Assembly (NCBI GenBank): GCA_963422705.1
Contig: OY730443.1
Span: 2,666,001-2,730,000 of the forward strand
Direction of reading: 5' to 3'
Source: G963422705 sp963422705
Lineage (GTDB): Bacteria; Poribacteria; WGA-4E; WGA-3G
DNA: 64,000 nucleotides
The notes beneath the pieces were generated by a model. The model did not search any database. It saw only the letters and a program-made list of their open reading frames with translations, and was not told the DNA's origin. Positions 8,478 through 18,867 of this stretch are shown here, in pieces; within the stretch, counting starts at the first letter, position 1, and the number at the start of each line of letters is the position of its first letter. A program made the position numbers and the translations under genes.

Positions 8478-8623
8478 CTAATTCCTATAAATTGGAGGGC
8501 AGTGGCGACACTACTCCAATATATTGATATGGCGAGATGAGATAGCCTGCTTCGCGCCGGTGGAATGCCACGCGCGTATCCTAGATTGATTCACTTGCCT
8601 TATCGCTTTAATGTGAGGGAAAA

Positions 8624-9463
8624 ATGAAACGATTCTTTTATATGATTCTTCAATTCTGGCGGACTAGCATCGATAGACTTGGCCCGTACTCGCCACAAAC
8701 TTCCTTGCTAAATCCCATTGCTTATCTATTAATAGCGGCATTGGTATTTCTGAATGTCACACTCGTACACGCAGCCGATGCGGAGAAAGATTTAATTATT
8801 TATTTCCCGTTTGATGAAGGAAAAGGTAAAAAAGCGCAAGATACCTCCCCCAACGGTTTCACCGGCGATATTAAAAACGCGGATTGGGTGGAGGGTGTCG
8901 TTGGGCAAGCCCTTCATTTTAACAACGGAGCCGTGAGTGTAGAACCGTTCGGAATTGATGAACCCAAAGAGATGACAGTTGAGTTCTGGTTTAAACCCGA
9001 CGATAAGATTGAGGGCGGGAATCGCATCGATCTGCTTTATCGACTCACCGGGGGTGGGCGGCCACATATTACCTTCAATCGCGGCGGGGTGCTATTCGGG
9101 TTCTACTTTGCGACACAGGGCGCTGAATTAGAGGCGCTCACGGATAAAATTGGATTTGAACCCGAGTGGCACTACTTCGTGGGCACACAGGATAAAAGCG
9201 AGGCTGTGATGTACATCAACGCTGAGGTTGATGGTAAAGCAAAATCAGGCGGTGACGCCCGCATGGATTTCGGCGCACAAGGAATGTCGATTGCCGCGAA
9301 TCAAGGACAGGAGAACTTCTTCAACGGGGTTATCGATGAATTCAAGATTTGGAGCGTCGCTTTAACCGCAGAAGAAGTCACCGCAAATATGCAAAAAGCA
9401 CTGGCAGTTAACGCAGCAGGTAAGTTGACAACAACCTGGGCAAAACTCAAATCCAGGCGGTGA
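8624..9463 (+). CDS. Secreted LamG/concanavalin A-like domain protein
   Basis: A 279-residue exported protein. After a polar N-terminus of about 28 residues there is a hydrophobic segment (PIAYLLIAALVFLNVTLVHA, about 31-50) acting as signal or anchor. The rest is one LamG-type beta-sandwich: LIIYFPFDEGKGKKAQDTSPNG, then MTVEFWFKP and FFNGVIDEFKIWSVALTAEE, the usual closing strand of LamG/pentraxin-like domains. Such domains bind carbohydrates or proteins outside the cell. The end GKLTTTWAKLKSRR parallels the C-terminus of the preceding gene. A third LamG protein starts at 63646. The ligand is unknown. Confidence 0.82.
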   Translation: MKRFFYMILQFWRTSIDRLGPYSPQTSLLNPIAYLLIAALVFLNVTLVHAADAEKDLIIYFPFDEGKGKKAQDTSPNGFTGDIKNADWVEGVVGQALHFNNGAVSVEPFGIDEPKEMTVEFWFKPDDKIEGGNRIDLLYRLTGGGRPHITFNRGGVLFGFYFATQGAELEALTDKIGFEPEWHYFVGTQDKSEAVMYINAEVDGKAKSGGDARMDFGAQGMSIAANQGQENFFNGVIDEFKIWSVALTAEEVTANMQKALAVNAAGKLTTTWAKLKSRR

Positions 9464-9526
9464 AAAGCCAATTTTTGAGGCGCCGAACCCGGGGACACGC
9501 CAGACTTACCAATCGGTGTTGGGAAC

Positions 9527-11938
9527 TCAAAAACGCTTAATCAGGAGAGAACGACTCGCAGTGCGCCCGTCACCGTCTACGCAGGTGACGACATGCTGCC
9601 CTGGTACCGGCGTGAGAAAGTGTCTAGGCCCGGTAGAAATGAGCTCGCCATCAAGAAACCAATACAGCTGCTGTGTTCGGTTGCTCATCGATGCATTGAG
9701 CATGATTTTTTGCTGCTCAAGCGGAATACTTGGACGGATGTAATAGACAGTATCTGTTGAAGGTGATAAGATAACTGGCGCATCACCGGCGATGGGTGCC
9801 GTACATTCCGGGTTATGTGGCGGAAAGGTAGGAACCGCAAACCCGTTTTCGGCTAACCATGTAGCCGCCTCGGCGCCCCACTCTTCAAGAATGCTTTCCT
9901 CAGTTGAGGCTACATTCCAACAACGTGAACAGACGCCATACCCGGTGACTTTATCAATATAAACACGTTTATGGAGGGTACAGGCACGAACACTGGAAAC
10001 GCCAGGGATGTAGACATCTCGCATGCGGGTAGGACAGTGGGGTGCAGCGGGCTGCCCACTGAGTGAACACACCTCCCGTGTTCTGAGATGTGTCGGGCGG
10101 GTAAACCATCGATGTTGTTCCTCAGCAGTAATTGCGTTAAAAAGGGAGAACAGCAACGGTGTTGCCGCGGAAGCCCCACTGAGCAGTGGGGTGCCCTTTC
10201 CGTTAAAATTACCTAACCACACACCGATAGTGAATGCAGGTGAATAACCGATGCTCCAGGCATCACGATGCCCATAGGATGTCCCGGTTTTCCACGCGAC
10301 TTTGGGAAGGTTCACGCTTTTTTCAAAACTGTCCGCTGGAAAGTCGGGGCGTTCTCGCGTCGTGAGCATTTCGGTAATCATAAAAGCGGTTTCTTCCCGA
10401 AATAAGCGGAAAGGGGCCCGGGCAGCTCTATTTAGCGTTAATCGGTACGGAACGAATTCTCCCATATTCGCTAATGCAGCATAAACCGTCGTTAACTCTA
10501 ACAGATTCACCTCACACCCGCCAAGGACTATGGAAAGCCCATACTGCCTGGTATTCGACAAAGTGGATACACCTGCCTGCTTGAGGAATTGAGTTAACGG
10601 AAAACAGTATGTCTTCCTCACAGCCAATTGATGACTGCTTTGCGCCTGTAATTGTGCTGCAAGACTCACCGCCGGGACGTTGAGGGAATGTGCCAATGCC
10701 TCGCGGGCAGAAACATACCCTGAGTACGTACCGTCGTAGTTAACCGGACGATATCCCGCGTAGGAAACAGGAACATCCAACAGCAGTGAAGCAGGCGTTA
10801 TCACCCCTTTGTCAATTGCCAGCGCATAGACAAACGGTTTAAGCGCAGAGCCGGGGGAACGCGGGGCCAGCGCGCCGTTTACCTGCCCCAATGCAGCCGT
10901 GTCAAAGAAATCATGTGAACCGACTAGTGCAAGAACCTCACGGCTTTCGGTATCCATCACAACGACGGCACCGGTTGATACACTTTGCAGCACCTCCAGA
11001 TATTCCCGCAGCAGGCGCGATACCGTCTCCTGTATTTTGATGTCAACCGTTGTGTATACCGGCGGGGCACCTTTCAGGGCGAATGCACCGGCTGCAGAGA
11101 TATATTGAGAAGCTGCAAGTCGTCGTGAAAGATGCGGGGCTTTAAACGGAAACGCGTAACGCTTTGTTGGAATAGGCTCTTGCAGCGCTTCATCAAACTG
11201 CGCTTGTGAAATTTGGGCGCGAGCACGGATTCGCCTCAAGACGGTTTCACGTGCCTGACGCGCGCGCACCGGGAACCTATCAGGCCTCAAACGCTCCGGC
11301 GAATTCGGGAGCGCGGCTAAGAGCGCAGCCTCACCAATACTGAGCGTGTCCTGTGGCTTATTGAAGTATAACTGTGACGCTGCCGCAGCGCCGACAATAT
11401 TTCCACCATACGGAAGCATGTTAAAGTAAAACGTTAAAATCTCAGACTTGGAATAGGTGAGTTCCAGTTGAAGGGCACGGAAAATCTCTATACATTTGTT
11501 AATCATATTCCGCGCCTTGGGTTCCATTAAACGTGCTACCTGCATCGTAATAGTTGAACCGCCACGAACCACCTTCCGCGCCTTGAGGTTCTCCATCGCC
11601 GCACTTACGATTGACACAGGATTTATGCCGAAATGATAGAAAAACCACCTGTCCTCCATGGTTAACGTCGCCTGTTTTAACCAGGGCGAAACCTTTTCTA
11701 AATCCGGTTCTCGTATTCGCCACATTCCATCGGGTGTTAAAAACGCGCGAAGCCATTCACCATTTCTATCTAACACGATACAAGACGCAGGGGGATAGAG
11801 CAACGTTTTAGGCAACGGAAATACTTTGTTTGCCGCAACAAACAGCAGCACCGGAACAAAGAGCGCGGCGAGACATATCCATCGTTTACAACTGATGCGG
11901 CGATACAGACGTGACGTCCGTAAAAAAAAGCTACTCAA
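9527..11938 (-). CDS. pbpC: Penicillin-binding protein 1C (bifunctional)
   Basis: An 803-residue PBP1C that polymerises and cross-links peptidoglycan. It has an N-terminal membrane anchor (ICLAALFVPVLLFVAANKVF), a GT51 transglycosylase domain (MEDRWFFYHFGI, GGSTITMQVARLM, YFNMLPYGGNIVG), then a transpeptidase domain with SxxK (SALK, near residue 362), SLN (LAHSLNVP) and KTGTSYGHRDAW (near 550). The C-terminal region matches the PBP1C-specific tail (BiPBP_C type). The start is TTG, overlapping the stop codon of the upstream alpha-2-macroglobulin gene by 8 bases, so translation is coupled. The pairing with alpha-2-macroglobulin is the well-known YfhM-PbpC defence/repair arrangement. Confidence 0.93.
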   Translation of the reverse strand: MSSFFLRTSRLYRRISCKRWICLAALFVPVLLFVAANKVFPLPKTLLYPPASCIVLDRNGEWLRAFLTPDGMWRIREPDLEKVSPWLKQATLTMEDRWFFYHFGINPVSIVSAAMENLKARKVVRGGSTITMQVARLMEPKARNMINKCIEIFRALQLELTYSKSEILTFYFNMLPYGGNIVGAAAASQLYFNKPQDTLSIGEAALLAALPNSPERLRPDRFPVRARQARETVLRRIRARAQISQAQFDEALQEPIPTKRYAFPFKAPHLSRRLAASQYISAAGAFALKGAPPVYTTVDIKIQETVSRLLREYLEVLQSVSTGAVVVMDTESREVLALVGSHDFFDTAALGQVNGALAPRSPGSALKPFVYALAIDKGVITPASLLLDVPVSYAGYRPVNYDGTYSGYVSAREALAHSLNVPAVSLAAQLQAQSSHQLAVRKTYCFPLTQFLKQAGVSTLSNTRQYGLSIVLGGCEVNLLELTTVYAALANMGEFVPYRLTLNRAARAPFRLFREETAFMITEMLTTRERPDFPADSFEKSVNLPKVAWKTGTSYGHRDAWSIGYSPAFTIGVWLGNFNGKGTPLLSGASAATPLLFSLFNAITAEEQHRWFTRPTHLRTREVCSLSGQPAAPHCPTRMRDVYIPGVSSVRACTLHKRVYIDKVTGYGVCSRCWNVASTEESILEEWGAEAATWLAENGFAVPTFPPHNPECTAPIAGDAPVILSPSTDTVYYIRPSIPLEQQKIMLNASMSNRTQQLYWFLDGELISTGPRHFLTPVPGQHVVTCVDGDGRTASRSLLIKRF

Positions 11939-14900
11939 TTCCGACTACCTTAATGCGCCTACTCCCCGCCACGGCGGATTTCGTCGCATCATACATTGCC
12001 TCGGCTGCGACAGGTGGTAAAATAAATTCGCCTTGTGTAACAGCACGCAGGGCATAATAGAATTTGCGTTCTCGCTGGCGTGGGAAGACACCAAAGAAGA
12101 TAAGCCTATCGTCGCGAATGTCAAGATAGTCCGGTTTGAAATCCTGTGTTTTTATCCACGGAATGCCTGCGCGCGATTCCAGGCGCGGATTCTCAATTTC
12201 AAAGCCGGCGGGCACCATATCCACGACAACAACATTTTCCAGATTTTCGGTGAGTGCTTTGACGCTAATCTCGGCAACAATTAAGTCACCGTGGGCAAAG
12301 GACTGCGCCAATTCGGCACCATTTTGGCTAAAATAGCGACGGTGGACTTGTAATTCACGCGAGTATTCCTCAATAAAGGAATCTCGCTGGATGCCAAAAG
12401 CACGCCAATGGTAGTAACAGCTCCCCTTCCCTTGGACGCTGAGCTGTACCCGGGCACCGTCCCACACCGTATCGGTATAACGACGTTCGGTTGAATCAAA
12501 GTCAGCAACATGCGTATCATTGAGCGTGAACGTGCCGGTGTAGTCTCTTGAAACCTGTTTCTTCATAATTTTGCCGAGTGCGAGGAACGCGAAAGCGTTT
12601 TCTTGTGTGGTTGCCCACCGGTTGCCCGATGCCGTTACCGCTTCGCTCAGATTCTTTACAAGCATTGGGACTGATGGATGGTTTTCATTGACTTCCGACA
12701 AGACATCCAGCATGATGGCTTGTGCGCGAACAGGCGAGTCGAGCGTCCCTCCTGTCTCAGAAGGACCTATCTGGTTTGGAGAAACTGATACGGGCAACAT
12801 TGACAGGGCAACTTCCAATTTTCCACTCCGGGCAAAGGCAGCCGCTAACTGGAACTGGCTATAATCCGGAAGGGTACTGCTATTTTTCAGGTAGTGCATC
12901 ACCGTTGTCTCGGGTACCCCGGCGGCAGCCAACACATAACAGGCATAGGAGGCAAGCACCAACTCACGTTTGTGTTCCACATTCGCTGTCAGCGTGCCAT
13001 TTTGATTGCGCCGAGAGGCACTTTGAGATAGCCGAGCTTGTTGGCGCAGCCCGTCAAGCATCCTATCATAAATCCGTGATGCGACATCATACCCCGCCTT
13101 TCTTGCTTCAACGAGGAAATGTGCAGCATAGATACTACTCCACGGGTTGTGATATGTGCCACCGGGCCAATAAGCGAAATAGTTATTGGACATCAACAGA
13201 CTTTCTAATTTCGTGATGCCAGCCGCAATGTAATTGTTAGCAGTGTCACGTCCCCCGTCAAGTTCAGCAAGCGACGGTTCAACTACGTTCGCCAACTCAC
13301 TGAAATAGAGCAGTGGGAAAACACGACTCGTTGTCTGCTCCGCGCAGCCATGCGGGTACTGAAGAAGATACCGCATGCTGTCTGAGAACTGAACGACAGG
13401 AAACGGCGAGAGCGCGAGGGTAAACTCCGATGAATCAGGGATGAAATTTGCGGGGAAAATGAAATCCGCCGGTTCGCCAGCACGAACCAGGCCGTGCCCC
13501 GTTTTCGTAACAGGAGGCGCCGCAGAACGAAGCGGTAAGGTTACGCTGAAGTTTGTCCCCTCATTATTCCCGCTCGCCGTCAACGTGAACGTCACATCTC
13601 CTATTGCGTCGTGGGCGAGAATATCAAAAAGTACCTGCGCCTCTGCGCCAGCCGCTGCGGAAACCTGCTTTTCCACGAACGCGTTGGATACTTCCATCGC
13701 TTCTGAACCGATAGTCAGTTCAGAAGGCGCTTCTAACAACGCGACAGCCCTATCTGAAACTTCTAACTTAATGGCAAACGTTCCGTCTTTGCCAGTCCCA
13801 TTAAAAAGAGTTACGGGAACGTGGGCCATGTCACCCCCAGCAAGGAAGCGCGGGAACGTTGGAGTTAGGACAATTGAGTCCCGAACAAGCAGGTTCGCCT
13901 CCGCAGCCCCATAGTCGGCGCCCGCGGAAGCCACCGCCATGAGCCGTAAGGTTCCATTGAACTGTGGAATCCTGAAGCGAACAGTACCGTTCCCCCGCCT
14001 GTCAGTTTTGAGGATGCCGGACCAGAGTGTAACAGGTTTAACGCGTTTAACACTTGCGACGTTTAAACGCCGCGCCCGTGCAACGGCGCGCCGCGCATCA
14101 CCGCCTGTTCCCGCCGGCGGTTGGACGATTTCAGGCAAAATCGCACTATACATGTCGTACGAACGTATCTTGAGCCCCCGCTGGCGATAAAAATAATCGT
14201 GTGGATTCGGCGTTTGGAAATTTGTGAGTGCGAGAATCCCCTCATCCACGGCAGCAATACACACATCGTACTGTTGCCACGAACGTTGCCCTTTTACCCG
14301 GAAAGCAATCTCTACATCGCGATTCGGCCTCGTTTCCTCCGGCACATCCAGCTCTATAGACAGCCGGTTTGGCGTATTATCTAATTTCAACGGAACAACC
14401 CCAAACGCCCGCGCAGGACGCAGCTGATTTTCAGCGGCAGGGTATTTGCCATTTGATTCCGTGTCCCTAAGGTTCTGAGCATCGACGTTTCCCGATGTAA
14501 CCTCAGGCACTTTGCGAATAAGAGTCGCCGAGAGATAAACATTTGGGGTGTAGCGATGCAAAACCGGGATAGTGAACGTGCCGCTATTTCCGTTCAAAGT
14601 GAGCGTTCGGTAACTGAGCACCTTTTCGCGCTCCACAGTGAGAAGCAGCGTCCCGGGGAAGGGCGCCGTAATATTTAATGTCGCCGTTTCCCCAGGACGA
14701 TAGGTGGCTTTATCCAACGTCAGCTCCAGTCGTGACGGATGTGCCATTGACACTGAGACATCTCCCCAGCCAGTCACGTCTAATCCCATGTCAGCCCGTG
14801 CACCAGAAACAGAATCTTCAATACTAACGCGATACTCTCCATACTCAGGCGGCATTAACTGCACCGTGCGCACTGCTGCTGTAGTCGTTAACGTATATTT

Positions 14901-17543
14901 ACCAATCTCTATCGTCTCAGGTTCCGAGAGGTAGGCATATTCGCCTCGTGCGTTTTGGCGAAGCAAGGTATTCCAGTTAACCTTGTGAAAGGTTAACACT
15001 AAGGTGCGTCCTGCCACAATTGAACCTGTCGCGTCAACAGCCACCACTTCAAAGTCAAGCGGTTTCTCGGGTTTCACGCTACCGGTATTTACCCGCCGAA
15101 TTCCGACATAGTGCGAGTATGGATGGATGACAACCCGGCGCGTAGAAGTAACGGCTCTACCGCCAATTTCCCGCACGGTGGCTTTGATAACACCGTGTAT
15201 CAGGGAAGGGGCTTTGAGGGTATCCGGGAGATTCCACTGATAGTTCGCTTTACCGGACGCATCTGTTGTCGCCTCACCCAGTTCAATACGTTGCTGCTCA
15301 AATGCACGGCGTTCATCTTCAAACACAAACCTGGGCCACCTGCGAACCGAATCATCGGCAACAGCCGATTGTCCGACGTTCATCCTATTTTGTACAGTAA
15401 AGGGGACAGCCTCCAATTCGCATGAAACCTGCACCCTCTTCTCAGAAGCCGGAGGGCCAACAAGATTGACAGCCGCAACCTCAATGTTAACCGCATCACC
15501 GAGAGAATAGGAGAGCTTGTCAGCTGCAATCGAAACCTTCATACGCTCCGGCATAAATTCTTCTACCTGAAATCCCGCACGTCCAATCACGGTGTCAGCG
15601 ACAGATAGTTTCGCGCGATACCCCCCGGTAGGAGCGTATGCAGGAAGTGAAAATTGCACATCAATACTCCCACTAGCGGATGTTTGCAAGCGCATTTCAT
15701 GGATAATTCTTCCATCCGGCGCTAGAATTTCCAGTGATGCGGGGAGCGGCGGGGGCGCTTTCTGATTTTTGTCACGCACAATGCCGGCGAGATGAACCGT
15801 TTTCCCCGGACGGTACACGCCGCAACTTGTGTACAAAAAGGCCTCATACCCTTTTTCCAAATAGGTGGGCCCTCCGACGTTGAAGTCAGTTGTTGCGATA
15901 CCATGCCGGTCAAATTCGATGAATGCCAAATCATCCGCCGTGGTAACGGTGAGCATAAACGGTGTAAAGCCTTCTGTACGGGCAGCAACTTCAGTAAACT
16001 TAACATAACCTGACCAGTTCGTGGTGCCGTTGAGCAAGTTTTGGTTGTTATCGCTGATGAGTTTTACCTGGGCCATGGGCACCGGTTCGCTCGTAGAAAG
16101 CGATTTCACCCATACATACATCGTATCGCCACCGCGTTTCACAACAATTCCTAAGTCAGTCAGGAGCACCCATTGAGACTCGCTCACCCATCGATTCTCT
16201 ACATCGGTTGCTTTGATTTTGAAAATACCGACGTGTTCATCCTTGAGAGCGTCGTTTAACGGAATCGAGGTGGTTACCTCCTCGTTCAACTTGGAATCTA
16301 CGTCAACGACTTCCGTACGAAGGTGTTTGCCTAACCGGGTGGAATCCCAGCCGGACCAACGACTCAATTTGGAAATATAGATGATATTGTTCGGGAATAC
16401 TTTATCAATCTCAATATTGAGTCTTTTTACATTAATGGTTGCAATCCCGAGATTCAATGGCCTCTTTTTCGCCAGAAAGAAACCGTTTCCGTGGAATCTA
16501 ACGTCAGGGGAGATGTCTGGAACGGTAAGGCGAGTGGTATACGGTTTTTTGAGAACGGAGCCGTCGCGTGCTGTCAAACCAGTGTCAATTGTTAGCGTAT
16601 AGGTTGTCTGCCGCTTAAATTTACCATGAATCAACACCTCGTCGTAATCATGCGCCACCCGATGTTCCACCGCCGGTTCGATGTGGATAAACGGTTCAAG
16701 GGTTCCTTCGGGTACCGGTGTGCTGAACCGGAGTAAGAGAGACGGTTGCCCCGCAATTTCTGTCACACGACAATAGGCGACACCGAGTGTCCCCCTGCCA
16801 TTGAGAACTATCGGTGTAACGTGCGCCCTTTTAAGACTGAGCTGTCCGCCGGTACATTTGAAATCCTTCTCTATCTTCACCTTGATTAGCTCATCATCGA
16901 GTTGGCGTGGAATTTCAACGGTTTCAATTTTAACGGTACGAACTTCCCGGGCGGTTCTCGTCACAATTTGATAAGAAATTTCTGTGTTATCGTCCCGCTG
17001 TACAGAGAGATGCGCATTTAAGTCGGGGATGTTTACTGGGTAGTTAAAAGTGATAGTACCAACCGCTTTCGCATTCTGTCGTGCGTCGTCATACTTGAAT
17101 TCAATCGCGGTTTCCCGGACAGCAAAACGTTGCGTGGCGAACGCAAAAGAGCGCTGCCCTGTCAACACAAAAGTACTTGAAGGATTCAGTTTTGGGGTAA
17201 GGTTGACGGTATACTGTGTGGAAGGTACCAAGGCACTCTCTAAAAAGAAATCAACTCTATCCCGCGTAATCCACTGCGCTCTGCCATCAACGGCGGGTGT
17301 GAATTGAATGGCGCCCTGCGGCACTTCGGAACCAATGTGAACATTATCAATCACTGGCTCTGAGAAAGTGATGGAGAAATCAGCCCACTGTGGCACTTCA
17401 CCTTGAGGCGTGAACGTCTTGACACTGTAGCTGGTCCTTGCACCGACGTTGCTTCGCACAATATAGAAAATACCGAGGATGATGATGAGGGTTAGGAGCC
17501 CAATAACACCGATGAGAAAACGTTTTGAGAGCTGAAGTATCAC
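11931..17543 (-). CDS. Bacterial alpha-2-macroglobulin (thioester protease trap)
   Basis: A giant periplasmic protein (about 1870 residues) of the bacterial alpha-2-macroglobulin family (YfhM/MagD type). It has one N-terminal membrane segment (FLIGVIGLLTLIIILGIFYI) instead of the lipobox used by E. coli. Successive macroglobulin domains follow, with a bait-region/A2M domain in the middle and the thioester motif PHGCAEQ with Cys at about residue 1400, then an alpha-alpha toroid and a receptor-like beta domain. In the family, cleavage of the bait exposes the thioester, which traps proteases. I prefer the GTG at 17543 with AAGGAG 8 bases upstream; a GTG at 17552 is too close to that site. It overlaps pbpC and follows the cytochrome-porin by about 40 bases. 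Confidence 0.92.
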   Translation of the reverse strand: MILQLSKRFLIGVIGLLTLIIILGIFYIVRSNVGARTSYSVKTFTPQGEVPQWADFSITFSEPVIDNVHIGSEVPQGAIQFTPAVDGRAQWITRDRVDFFLESALVPSTQYTVNLTPKLNPSSTFVLTGQRSFAFATQRFAVRETAIEFKYDDARQNAKAVGTITFNYPVNIPDLNAHLSVQRDDNTEISYQIVTRTAREVRTVKIETVEIPRQLDDELIKVKIEKDFKCTGGQLSLKRAHVTPIVLNGRGTLGVAYCRVTEIAGQPSLLLRFSTPVPEGTLEPFIHIEPAVEHRVAHDYDEVLIHGKFKRQTTYTLTIDTGLTARDGSVLKKPYTTRLTVPDISPDVRFHGNGFFLAKKRPLNLGIATINVKRLNIEIDKVFPNNIIYISKLSRWSGWDSTRLGKHLRTEVVDVDSKLNEEVTTSIPLNDALKDEHVGIFKIKATDVENRWVSESQWVLLTDLGIVVKRGGDTMYVWVKSLSTSEPVPMAQVKLISDNNQNLLNGTTNWSGYVKFTEVAARTEGFTPFMLTVTTADDLAFIEFDRHGIATTDFNVGGPTYLEKGYEAFLYTSCGVYRPGKTVHLAGIVRDKNQKAPPPLPASLEILAPDGRIIHEMRLQTSASGSIDVQFSLPAYAPTGGYRAKLSVADTVIGRAGFQVEEFMPERMKVSIAADKLSYSLGDAVNIEVAAVNLVGPPASEKRVQVSCELEAVPFTVQNRMNVGQSAVADDSVRRWPRFVFEDERRAFEQQRIELGEATTDASGKANYQWNLPDTLKAPSLIHGVIKATVREIGGRAVTSTRRVVIHPYSHYVGIRRVNTGSVKPEKPLDFEVVAVDATGSIVAGRTLVLTFHKVNWNTLLRQNARGEYAYLSEPETIEIGKYTLTTTAAVRTVQLMPPEYGEYRVSIEDSVSGARADMGLDVTGWGDVSVSMAHPSRLELTLDKATYRPGETATLNITAPFPGTLLLTVEREKVLSYRTLTLNGNSGTFTIPVLHRYTPNVYLSATLIRKVPEVTSGNVDAQNLRDTESNGKYPAAENQLRPARAFGVVPLKLDNTPNRLSIELDVPEETRPNRDVEIAFRVKGQRSWQQYDVCIAAVDEGILALTNFQTPNPHDYFYRQRGLKIRSYDMYSAILPEIVQPPAGTGGDARRAVARARRLNVASVKRVKPVTLWSGILKTDRRGNGTVRFRIPQFNGTLRLMAVASAGADYGAAEANLLVRDSIVLTPTFPRFLAGGDMAHVPVTLFNGTGKDGTFAIKLEVSDRAVALLEAPSELTIGSEAMEVSNAFVEKQVSAAAGAEAQVLFDILAHDAIGDVTFTLTASGNNEGTNFSVTLPLRSAAPPVTKTGHGLVRAGEPADFIFPANFIPDSSEFTLALSPFPVVQFSDSMRYLLQYPHGCAEQTTSRVFPLLYFSELANVVEPSLAELDGGRDTANNYIAAGITKLESLLMSNNYFAYWPGGTYHNPWSSIYAAHFLVEARKAGYDVASRIYDRMLDGLRQQARLSQSASRRNQNGTLTANVEHKRELVLASYACYVLAAAGVPETTVMHYLKNSSTLPDYSQFQLAAAFARSGKLEVALSMLPVSVSPNQIGPSETGGTLDSPVRAQAIMLDVLSEVNENHPSVPMLVKNLSEAVTASGNRWATTQENAFAFLALGKIMKKQVSRDYTGTFTLNDTHVADFDSTERRYTDTVWDGARVQLSVQGKGSCYYHWRAFGIQRDSFIEEYSRELQVHRRYFSQNGAELAQSFAHGDLIVAEISVKALTENLENVVVVDMVPAGFEIENPRLESRAGIPWIKTQDFKPDYLDIRDDRLIFFGVFPRQRERKFYYALRAVTQGEFILPPVAAEAMYDATKSAVAGSRRIKVVGIE

Positions 17544-17557
17544 TTTTTCCACTCCTT

Positions 17558-17573
17558 GTTGATTAAAATCAAC
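17558..17573. repeat. Small inverted repeat before alpha-2-macroglobulin gene
   Basis: GTTGATT-AA-AATCAAC, with perfect 7-base arms, fills the gap between the cytochrome-porin stop and the alpha-2-macroglobulin ribosome-binding site. It could be an operator half-site pair or a small hairpin affecting translation. Only the symmetry is observed. Confidence 0.35.
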
Positions 17574-17581
17574 GATGGTTG

Positions 17582-18817
17582 TTAAAACCAGAATCGGGAC
17601 ATCAAAATCACTTCATCGGTGCCTTGCAGCTGCCGTGGTATCCCGGTGATGCGTTCTGAATCACGCGCGGCGGAATTGGCCAGATTCGCCCAATAGAAAA
17701 GCGAGAGTGCCCCATTTTCCATAAAATTGCAGTCCACACTGAGTGTTATGCGTTGCGCGGCATCACCTCTGATGTTTCTATCCGCATCAAACAGTCCATA
17801 GCGCCCCGCAACAGACAATTGCGGATGGATACGGTACCTGGCCCCAACGTAGTACCCTTTTGAGTCAAAAGCATCGGGAGTGATAGGAGCAGATGCAATT
17901 TGTGAATCCTTCCCTCGTTCCCCGATGTTTCCAAAATTGAACTCCCCTTCTACACTGACTCCCGCATAGGCAGCTGTCACAAATAAACCGATGAGCTGTT
18001 CCCAGTCGTCTCCGTCCCTACCAACTCTGCCAGAAATGCCGGCGCGGAGCGGCCCCAACTGGCCCCCAACTGTACCTAGTCCGCCGGATGCAATTGTGTT
18101 CTTCGCATTAAAAAAGGCTGCGTTGTAAAAAACCTTTCCGGCACTTCCACCAAGCTCCAGCCCAACTTCGTGCTTGTTAGAACCGAGCCCATACCCTTCT
18201 CTGATAAGAATATTGTGGTCCCGCTGCTTAATCCCGAACGGAAGCGGGAATTGCCCCACCTTGACGTAGAGATGTTCTTGAATCAGCTTTACAGTGGCAA
18301 ACGCATTCCGCGTCGTTCCAACGTTATTAGAAAGTGTTAACCGCATGCGTTCTGATACGTGGGCATTGAACGTTACCTCTGCTTGCATCAAGAGGAATCT
18401 ATCAACAGAAGAGTGACACGAATTACAGCTGGCAATCGTGTTTTCGGATTCATCCACATGTGTCGTCTTGATAAAAGCAGTTTGTAATTCAAGCGAAGTG
18501 GTGAGCTGCTTGACAACCGCTTGCGCTTCTTTGCTCGCCTCTTCCAGGTTAAAATCTTTTGGGAATTCAAAATAATTCTCCTCAAAAATTTCGCCCGTTC
18601 GATTTCGAGGGCCACCGCCCGTCGGTTCAATGTGACAAAAAGTACAGTCTTTCCCTAATTCGGCAGCAAATTCGGGGCGTGCCTCAGTTACATTAGGAAT
18701 TCCCAGCCATATCGAAAACGCGAGTATGGGAAGACAGAATTGTATAAAGCATAAAGTGTAAGGAGATGCGGAATAGCCCCGGATAGAACCACCGGATTGG
18801 GTGACTCGAGTGCTCAT
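17582..18817 (-). CDS. Di-heme cytochrome c domain fused to outer-membrane porin-like barrel
   Basis: A 411-residue protein with a signal peptide (hydrophobic core about residues 21-41), two c-type heme motifs (CTFCH at 58-62 and CNSCH at 131-135), then about 270 residues of alternating, aromatic-rich beta strands ending in Phe (SRFWF), typical of an outer-membrane beta-barrel. The stretch VKVGQFPLPFGIKQR resembles phosphate-selective (OprO/P) porins. The arrangement recalls the fused cytochrome-porin Cyc2, which moves electrons across the outer membrane, but Cyc2 has one heme. I choose the ATG at 18817 (GAGAGG upstream) over a TTG at 18856. The gene lies between a P460-type heme lipoprotein and alpha-2-macroglobulin. 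Electron transport is inferred; the heme motifs and barrel character are visible. Confidence 0.75.
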   Translation of the reverse strand: MSTRVTQSGGSIRGYSASPYTLCFIQFCLPILAFSIWLGIPNVTEARPEFAAELGKDCTFCHIEPTGGGPRNRTGEIFEENYFEFPKDFNLEEASKEAQAVVKQLTTSLELQTAFIKTTHVDESENTIASCNSCHSSVDRFLLMQAEVTFNAHVSERMRLTLSNNVGTTRNAFATVKLIQEHLYVKVGQFPLPFGIKQRDHNILIREGYGLGSNKHEVGLELGGSAGKVFYNAAFFNAKNTIASGGLGTVGGQLGPLRAGISGRVGRDGDDWEQLIGLFVTAAYAGVSVEGEFNFGNIGERGKDSQIASAPITPDAFDSKGYYVGARYRIHPQLSVAGRYGLFDADRNIRGDAAQRITLSVDCNFMENGALSLFYWANLANSAARDSERITGIPRQLQGTDEVILMSRFWF

Positions 18818-18867
18818 TCTAAGGAACCTCTCACATCGATTGTAAACTCTGTTCAAAATTGTCTCCG

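Noticed and set aside
12571..13914. Plus-strand reading frames opposite the alpha-2-macroglobulin gene
   Set aside because: They show no domain features, and the minus strand encodes a complete thioester protein.
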